A stretch of 64,000 bases of DNA from Flavobacterium sp. SUN046 (GTDB taxonomy: Bacteria; Bacteroidota; Bacteroidia; Flavobacteriales; Flavobacteriaceae). The DNA lies in the NCBI RefSeq assembly GCF_028867965.1, contig NZ_JAPQNT010000004.1, forward strand, positions 1-64,000, written 5' to 3'. The first letter of the stretch is position 1, and each line of letters starts with the position of its first letter. The position numbers and the translations under genes are program-made. Shown piece by piece: positions 61,820-64,000 of this stretch. The notes beneath the pieces are model-generated. The model made no database searches. It saw only the letters and a program-made list of their open reading frames with translations, and was not told the DNA's origin.

Positions 61820-62584
61820 TTATTCCTCTTTATTCTGTGCTTTTTTAATTTTTTTGAAAAGATTTGATGAATATACAAAATCTACAATTGCTTCATTATC
61901 AGTTTTGAAGATGTCTTTTTTGGTGCCTTCCCAAGCGAGTATTCCTTCTTTTAAGAAAACAATTTTTTCTCCAATCTCCATAACAGAGTTCATGTCGTGA
62001 GTATTAATAACTGTAGTAATATTATATTCCTCAGTTATTTCTTGAATTAAATTATCAATAACGGTTGCTGTTTTTGGGTCTAAACCAGAGTTGGGTTCGT
62101 CACAAAATAAGTATTTTGGATTATTTACAATTGCTCTGGCTATTGCAACACGCTTTTGCATTCCACCCGAAATTTCAGATGGTTTTTTGTGATTTGCATT
62201 GATTAAGTTAACTCTGTTTATTACAAAATCTACTCGCTCTTTAATTTCTGATGGAGTTTTAGTTGTAAACATTTTTAATGGAAAACCAACATTCTCCTCA
62301 ACAGTCATACTGTCAAATAAAGCGCTACCTTGAAAAACCATTCCGATTTCGGTTCTTAAAGCGCGTCTTTCGTCATCACTTAATTCAGAATAGATTCTTC
62401 CGTCAAACGAAATTGTGCCAACATCAGGAGTGAAAATTCCCAATAATGATTTTAATAAAACGGTTTTACCTGAACCACTTTGACCAATAATTAAATTGGT
62501 TTTTCCAGTTTCAAAAGTTGTTGTAATTCCTTTCAATACTTTTGAATCTCCAAACGATTTTTCTACTTTATCAACTAGTATCAT
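61820..62584 (-). CDS. ABC transporter ATP-binding protein, MlaF type
   Basis: ATPase of a phospholipid/organic-solvent-type ABC system. Starting at the ATG at 62584 (254 residues), it overlaps the permease stop as ATGA; an earlier in-frame ATG lies inside the permease. Walker A GQSGSGKTVLLKSLLG, Q-loop MVFQGSALFDSMTV, signature EISGGMQKRVAIARAIV, Walker B YLFCDEPNSGLDPKT and the H-loop INTHDMNSVMEIG are intact. The EISGGMQKR form and GSALFDSMTVEENV are typical of MlaF. A matching MlaD gene is not in the window. Confidence 0.9.
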   Translation of the reverse strand: MILVDKVEKSFGDSKVLKGITTTFETGKTNLIIGQSGSGKTVLLKSLLGIFTPDVGTISFDGRIYSELSDDERRALRTEIGMVFQGSALFDSMTVEENVGFPLKMFTTKTPSEIKERVDFVINRVNLINANHKKPSEISGGMQKRVAIARAIVNNPKYLFCDEPNSGLDPKTATVIDNLIQEITEEYNITTVINTHDMNSVMEIGEKIVFLKEGILAWEGTKKDIFKTDNEAIVDFVYSSNLFKKIKKAQNKEE

Positions 62585-63330
62585 TTTGCTAAAAGTAATT
62601 GAGTTAAAATATAATTCACCAAAATAATTACTACAGATGTCCAAACAAACGCAACAGTACTGGCTTTACCAACTTCTAATGCACCACCTTTCATGTAATA
62701 ACCATGAAAAGAAGGAATTGTTGCTAGTAACAAAGCAAAAACCAATGTCTTGATAAAGGCGTAAGCAATATGAAACGGAATAAAATCGGTTTGAAGTCCT
62801 GTTATAAATTCATTACTTGATGTAAATCCTCCATAAACACCAGCCATCCAACCGCCAAGAATTCCTAAAAACATTCCAATTCCGATAAGAAATGGATATA
62901 ATAAAGAAGCAATTATTTTAGGAAAAACTAAATAGTTTAATGAATTTACACCCATAACTTCGAGAGCATCAATTTGTTCAGTAACTCTCATAGTTCCTAT
63001 ACTAGAAGTTATAAATGAACCCATTTTTCCGGCCATAATGATTGAAATAAATGTTGGTGCAAATTCTAATATTATTGATTGACGTGTTGCGAATCCAATT
63101 AACTCTTTTGGAATCAACGGATTGGTTAAGTTTAAAGCAGTTTGAATAGAAACAACACCACCAACAAAAAACGAAATAAAAGCAACTATTCCGAGAGAAT
63201 CAATAACCAAATCATCAATTTCTTTAAAAATTAAACCGCGCATCACAGACCATTTTGTAGGTTTATTGAAAACTTCCTTTAGCATCAAGAAGTATTTTCC
63301 AATTTGTGATAAATAGCGAATTAGCATCAT
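62581..63330 (-). CDS. ABC transporter permease, MlaE type
   Basis: A 249-residue inner-membrane permease of the MlaE family, with about five or six membrane helices. Family phrases: SLGIVAFISFFVGGVVSIQTA, FAPTFISIIMAGKMGSFITSSIGTMRVTEQIDALEVMG and the C-terminal GYYMKGGALEVGKASTVAFVWTS. It pairs with the ATPase gene that overlaps its end, forming the core of a lipid-trafficking transporter at the cell envelope. In other bacteria this moves phospholipids between inner and outer membrane. Confidence 0.92.
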   Translation of the reverse strand: MMLIRYLSQIGKYFLMLKEVFNKPTKWSVMRGLIFKEIDDLVIDSLGIVAFISFFVGGVVSIQTALNLTNPLIPKELIGFATRQSIILEFAPTFISIIMAGKMGSFITSSIGTMRVTEQIDALEVMGVNSLNYLVFPKIIASLLYPFLIGIGMFLGILGGWMAGVYGGFTSSNEFITGLQTDFIPFHIAYAFIKTLVFALLLATIPSFHGYYMKGGALEVGKASTVAFVWTSVVIILVNYILTQLLLAK

Positions 63331-63405
63331 TTTTTTAATGTTCAGTGTTCAGATTATAGTAAGCAGTAAAAATACTATAATTTGTGTTAGTGTTCTCTTA
63401 AAAGT

Positions 63406-64000
63406 TTAAAACAATTTTTCTTTAATCTTCTGAAGTCGGTAATTACGAATGAATTTAGCTTGTTCATCAGTTACTAAAAATGATTTTTTCTCAGATTTAG
63501 CTTTCCAAAAACCACTAATATAATCAATGAATAGCAATGGTTTTTTCTTCATCATTGCTAATTTAGCCGATGCAATGGCTGTTATCCAAAATCCGTATCC
63601 TAAAGTGTAAAAAGCTTCGCCTTGCTTGTAACGAGCTGCTTTATTGTAGTTTGCACCAGTAGGTTTTAGGTGTTTTACATGTAAAGATTCATCGGTAACA
63701 ATTTTCCAATTATAAAATTTACATAATAATTCGTCAACAGTATCCCAACCCATTGCAGGTTTTAAACCGCCAATTTGTTTAAAAGTTTCTTTTCGATACG
63801 CTTTTAATGCACCACGAATATGATCTTTATCGGTAAGATTTTCTAAAACCCAATTATCATTTTTTTCTTCACAAGTTTCATTTTGCCCAAGGTCGTCAGG
63901 AACCCGATTTTTTTTATCTGAATTTTTATTTTTTGTTCGGGTTTCAATATAGCAAAATCCGCCAACCATTCCGATTCGTTCATCCGATTTGAAATGATTG
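63406..64000 (-). CDS. Family 2 glycosyltransferase, C-terminal part (gene cut by window edge)
   Basis: The open frame runs to the window edge without a start, so only about 198 residues of a longer protein are seen. Features: the acceptor-side region DHIRGALKAYRKETFKQIGGLKPAMGWDTVDELLCKFY and VTDESLHVKHLKPTGA of GT2 enzymes, then a C-terminal hydrophobic helix (YGFWITAIASAKLAMM). A Lys/Asp-rich stretch (KNKNSDKKNRVPDDLGQNE) is an insert or linker. It is upstream of the MlaE gene on the same strand with a 75-base gap. Sugar and acceptor unknown. Confidence 0.8.
   Translation of the reverse strand, partial: NHFKSDERIGMVGGFCYIETRTKNKNSDKKNRVPDDLGQNETCEEKNDNWVLENLTDKDHIRGALKAYRKETFKQIGGLKPAMGWDTVDELLCKFYNWKIVTDESLHVKHLKPTGANYNKAARYKQGEAFYTLGYGFWITAIASAKLAMMKKKPLLFIDYISGFWKAKSEKKSFLVTDEQAKFIRNYRLQKIKEKLF

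Overview
The window is a stretch of chromosome from an AT-rich Bacteroidota member, almost certainly a Flavobacterium or close relative. The grounds are the gliding/type IX secretion cluster gldJ-porU-porV, a type B T9SS C-terminal domain, A-rich leaders instead of Shine-Dalgarno sites, and several promoters of the Bacteroidota form TTTG-N19/20-TAnnTTTG (best in front of tRNA-Val and an acyl-CoA dehydrogenase gene). No insertion sequence, prophage, CRISPR array or integron is visible. Most of the window looks like core genome with a few accessory islands.

Layout. 1-120: 3' end of a 5S rRNA and its terminator, then a small repeat-like element bounded by inverted ATTGCGT/ACGCAAT ends. 337-8640: murF and gldJ on the minus strand, divergent from porU-porV. 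8710-12023: cytidine deaminase and pdhA-pdhC (pyruvate dehydrogenase E1 alpha and E2; E1 beta is not here). 12256-14189: a NAD-kinase-like protein paired with a soluble SPFH/band-7 protein. 14227-16110: a glycosyltransferase divergent from miaE. 16163-27058: a galactan/galactose locus (galM, two GH53 endo-galactanases, GH2 beta-galactosidase, galK, galT and a sodium/sugar symporter in one direction, with a divergent GntR-type regulator), notable for having no SusC/SusD pair.

27113-39698 is one long minus-strand sulfur assimilation operon: cysH (APS-reductase type), cysD, cysN, cysE, cysM, cobA, cysJ, cysI, a DUF2490 outer-membrane protein, a Met8/TauE-SafE fusion, an OsmC protein and metZ. 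It carries sulfate through APS, sulfite and sulfide to cysteine and homocysteine, and makes its own siroheme. In front of it (39726-40010) lie two consecutive short ORFs rich in Cys and Met codons (22 and 24 codons). Each is followed by a strong intrinsic terminator, and each contains a segment that can pair with the 5' arm of that terminator. This looks like a tandem, ribosome-mediated cysteine/methionine attenuator and is the most interesting feature of the window.

40265-49416: tRNA-Val(UAC), folC, exbB-exbD and a convergent tonB-like gene, nhaA with a Glu/Leu-type dehydrogenase, a DUF1003 membrane protein, anmK and an acyl-CoA dehydrogenase. 49490-51565: a Crp/Fnr regulator followed by a DM13 lipoprotein and an outer-membrane barrel. 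51733-55315: a tightly packed DinB / NRDE / ATP-grasp (TTG start) / LysE-like / SDR series. 55362-57270: a BRO-N (DinD-like) protein, a SprT-like metalloprotein and an orphan membrane protein. 57448-61818: mannose-1-phosphate guanylyltransferase and a large T9SS-exported protein. 61820-64000: MlaFE-type ABC transporter genes and the 3' part of a family 2 glycosyltransferase gene cut by the window edge.
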